From the NCBI GenBank assembly GCA_016200595.1, contig JACQEL010000479.1, positions 1-7,210 on the forward strand: a DNA stretch of 7,210 nucleotides, read 5' to 3'. Positions 5,982 to 7,210 of this stretch are shown in pieces. A program made the translations under genes and the position numbers. This DNA comes from Deltaproteobacteria bacterium (lineage in GTDB: Bacteria; Desulfobacterota; Binatia; Bin18). Position 1 is the stretch's first letter. Every line of letters begins with the position of its first letter. A model generated the notes under the pieces. That model worked only from the letters and a program-made list of their open reading frames with translations, had not been told where the DNA came from and searched no databases.

Positions 5982-6139
5982 TGGATATCCCTAACTGGCT
6001 TGGTGTTAGCCAAGATCTCTCGCCGATGATACTCCGGGACTTGCGCAAACGCGGGCTCAAACCCTGGCGGTGTACGATTCCCGAAGGGATTTGCGCTCAG
6101 CCGTTTGCAAACGGGAGAAAATTGAGGAGGGTTCGGTGA
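5981..6139 (+). CDS. Small overlapping ORF, 52 residues, unknown
   Basis: A GTG shares its first base with the last base of the membrane protein's TAG stop (TAGTG), and AAGGG lies 6 nt before it. The frame ends in TGA, which overlaps the GTG start of the WbqC gene (GTGA). Such overlap on both sides is typical of translationally coupled operon genes and is the main reason to take it as real. The peptide begins VDIPNWLGVSQDL and contains a basic LRDLRKRGLKPWRC and two Cys seven residues apart (31, 38). It ends in KLRRVR and has no membrane segment. I recognise no family. An alternative is that it is the remnant of a longer reading frame, or that the frame reaches back to ATG 5900 inside the membrane-protein gene. 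Confidence 0.5.
   Translation: MDIPNWLGVSQDLSPMILRDLRKRGLKPWRCTIPEGICAQPFANGRKLRRVR
6124..6130 (+). promoter_or_regulatory. Ribosome binding site selecting GTG 6136 for the WbqC gene
   Basis: GAGGAGG ends 5 nt before GTG 6136. The open frame extends back to a GTG at 6070, but only 6136 places the start at the canonical family N-terminus (MKVGVIQSNYIPW). Confidence 0.75.
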
Positions 6140-6816
6140 AAGTCGGAGTTATCCAGTCAAATTATATTCCTTGGCGTGGATACTTCGATTTCATTCGCAG
6201 TGTTTATCTCTTCATCTTTTACGACGATGTCCAGTTCAGTAAGAACGACTGGCGGAATCGGAACAAGATTAAAACCGACCAGGGACTTCGCTGGGTATCC
6301 GTGCCGGTTTATGTCCGGAGCTTGCATCAGCTCATCTGCGAGACTCGGATCGACTACACGAAGAAGTGGCACAAATCGCACCGAGGTATGCTCCTCCAAT
6401 GGTATAAGCATACGCCTTTTTTTCGCGATTATTTCAATGACTTTTGCGAGATCGCCTTTCGTCCGTATGAGAATCTTTCTGAGCTGAATATCGCGCTCAT
6501 TCATTGGATCATGGGTTCGCTTCAGATCACTACTCCTACCCGGTTATCCCAAGAATTTCAGCTCAGCGGATCACGCAATGAACGTCTCCTTGATTTGCTC
6601 AAACAGGTAGGTGCAACAAGCTATCTGAGCGGACCCTCAGCGCAGGCGTATCTCGACGAATCTCTGTTCCAGCAAGAGAGCATACAAATTGAATACAAAA
6701 CCTATGGCTATCCTCCCTATCCTCAGTCGTATGGAGCCTTCGTGGACCAAGTAACGGTCCTTGATCTTCTTTTCCATTGCGGGACGGGATCACCGCAATA
6801 TCTTATCAGCGAATAG
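6136..6816 (+). CDS. WbqC-family protein
   Basis: The 226-residue product matches the WbqC family over its whole length. It opens with MKVGVIQSNYIPWRGYFD (1-18), then the family's central signature FYDDVQFSKNDWRNRNKIKT (28-47) and WVSVPV (53-58). Its end carries YLSGPSAQAYLDESLF (163-178), YPPYPQSYG (192-200) and VLDLLFHCG (208-216). The His usually seen in the 'hGpF' part of the last motif is Tyr here (SYGAF). WbqC proteins sit in O-antigen and other glycan loci and are thought to take part in amino-sugar modification or transfer, but their biochemistry is not settled. It is a cytoplasmic protein with no membrane segment. The gene follows the small ORF with a 4-nt GTGA overlap and probably shares a transcript with the membrane protein. 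An upstream GTG at 6070 would add 22 unconserved residues. Confidence 0.9.
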   Translation: MKVGVIQSNYIPWRGYFDFIRSVYLFIFYDDVQFSKNDWRNRNKIKTDQGLRWVSVPVYVRSLHQLICETRIDYTKKWHKSHRGMLLQWYKHTPFFRDYFNDFCEIAFRPYENLSELNIALIHWIMGSLQITTPTRLSQEFQLSGSRNERLLDLLKQVGATSYLSGPSAQAYLDESLFQQESIQIEYKTYGYPPYPQSYGAFVDQVTVLDLLFHCGTGSPQYLISE

Positions 6817-6946
6817 ATCGATTACCGCATTTATGGACAATGCTCTGTTAAGGCCCGGTTCCCTTCTCTTGCCTTATTGCCGGTCAAGCGGTAGAACTGC
6901 GCCAATGCAGAGGATTCTTTGCGTCGTGCGCAACGCACTCAGCGGA
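6817..6946. other. Gap after the WbqC gene, no gene seen
   Basis: The WbqC frame continues after its TAG for 25 codons to a second TAG (6892-6894), with no motif. From 6895 the same frame is open into the LON-tail remnant, but the part before 6947 matches the LON gene only at about chance level. No terminator with a T run is seen. Confidence 0.5.
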
Positions 6947-7008
6947 TAACTGAGGCGCGCTTACCGGAGGGAGAGCGCGGTGGGTCAGGCAAGCCGCGCA
7001 TGTACTAA
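6947..7008 (+). pseudogene. Remnant of the 3' end of a LON-domain gene
   Basis: In frame, this reads ITEARLPEGERGGSGKPRMY and stop, against LTEARFPEGGPGGSGKTRMH at the end of the intact LON-domain protein. Ten bases differ over the 70-bp repeat (five silent, five changing a residue), and there are no gaps. No start codon or upstream domain is attached, so it cannot make the protein. It is either the displaced original gene end or a transferred duplicate. Confidence 0.8.
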
Positions 7009-7016
7009 ACTGCCTT
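6947..7016 (+). repeat. 70-bp direct repeat, right copy
   Basis: This is the partner of 2561-2630, 4386 bp downstream in the same orientation. The last ten bases, from the second A of the stop onward (AAACTGCCTT), are identical in both copies, although eight of them are non-coding. This argues for DNA-level exchange rather than protein-level resemblance. Confidence 0.9.
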
Positions 7017-7042
7017 GACAAAGCACTTTGGCTCCCTATAGT
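7015..7042 (+). promoter_or_regulatory. Strong sigma70-type promoter before the nuoI-like gene
   Basis: A perfect TTGACA (7015-7020) and TATAGT (7037-7042, five of six) are spaced by 16 bp and point at the gene starting at 7084. Transcription would begin near 7049, giving a leader of about 35 nt. The first two T's of the -35 are the last bases of the repeat; the other copy lacks this promoter. Confidence 0.6.
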
Positions 7043-7083
7043 GGAGCGCACTAAATACGGCATTTTCTTTCCAAGAGAAGCTG

Positions 7084-7210
7084 ATGAAACGTAAAGAAGA
7101 GATGACGTGGTGGGAGCGGCTGTACATCCCAGAAATCATGCGTGGGCTGACCGTCACGGCCTACCATTTCTGGCATAACTTGTCACTCCATGTCCTCCAT
7201 GCTTTGGGCA
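7084..7210 (+). CDS. nuoI: Probable NADH-quinone oxidoreductase subunit I, N-terminal fragment
   Basis: The gene is cut by the right edge after 42 codons. Its text has WWERLYIPEIMRGLTVTAYH followed by FWHNL, the same layout as the N-terminal helix of NuoI subunits (a 'lPEi.rGl..T..hf..nl' pattern). In complete NuoI proteins this membrane-facing helix precedes a 'tvqYPEe' segment and two CxxCxxCxxxCP clusters that bind the [4Fe-4S] centres N6a and N6b in the arm of respiratory complex I. Those motifs lie beyond the window, so the name rests on the N-terminal pattern alone. A weak AAGAGAAG lies just before the ATG. A strong promoter of its own stands 42 bp upstream, so it need not depend on the genes before it. 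Confidence 0.6.
   Translation, partial: MKRKEEMTWWERLYIPEIMRGLTVTAYHFWHNLSLHVLHALG

Noticed and set aside
6070..6135. Upstream GTG as the start of the WbqC gene
   Set aside because: It would add 22 residues not seen in the family and has no Shine-Dalgarno. GTG 6136 has GAGGAGG in front and the canonical N-terminus.
2631..6946. Bracketed block as a classical insertion sequence or transposon
   Set aside because: No transposase, integrase or terminal inverted repeats are seen; only the direct gene-end repeat supports mobility.

Overview
This is a bacterial chromosomal segment of mixed composition. The outer genes are GC-rich with mostly G/C third positions, while the block from about 4.2 to 6.8 kb is visibly richer in A and T. 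The gene set is bacterial housekeeping plus a small envelope-type cassette: folate synthesis, glutathione transferase-like, LON-domain and probable complex I subunits on the outside, and a methyltransferase, a polytopic membrane protein and a WbqC-family protein inside. I cannot assign a lineage from the sequence. The protein style would fit an uncultured proteobacterium-like or Tectomicrobia/Rokubacteria-like organism, but that is a guess.

Layout. 3-152 (+) is the C-terminal end of a HAD-type hydrolase, probably phosphoglycolate phosphatase-like. It converges on a dihydropteroate synthase gene (316-1179, -), and the gap between them holds a GA/CT-rich low-complexity inverted repeat (about 164-308). 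Divergent from folP is a two-gene operon: a glutathione S-transferase-like protein (1307-1927) and a LON substrate-binding-domain protein (1969-2622, GTG start). Next comes an intergenic stretch with one possible 55-residue ORF on the minus strand, then a class I SAM-dependent methyltransferase (3019-3741, -) whose start region is a 14-bp tandem duplication. After a 0.4-kb gap with two small hairpins, three overlapping plus-strand frames follow: a polytopic membrane protein with a GT-C-like look (4197-5981), an unrecognised 52-codon ORF (5981-6139) and a WbqC-family protein (6136-6816). The window ends in the N-terminus of a probable NADH-quinone oxidoreductase subunit I (7084 onward) with a strong sigma70-type promoter.

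The most interesting feature is at the edges of the inner block. The last 62 bp of the LON-domain gene plus 8 bp beyond its stop (2561-2630) recur at 6947-7016 with 60 of 70 positions identical, no gaps, the same reading frame and the same stop. Similarity ends sharply on both sides of both copies. The second copy is a gene-tail remnant with no gene in front of it, and it sits directly upstream of the nuoI-like gene. The simplest reading is that about 4.3 kb of foreign DNA (methyltransferase, membrane protein, small ORF, WbqC) was inserted at the 3' end of the LON-domain gene. The insert would have supplied a substitute gene end and pushed the original end downstream, as integrative elements do at genes such as icd. 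No integrase or transposase is visible, so this remains an inference from the repeat geometry and the base composition.
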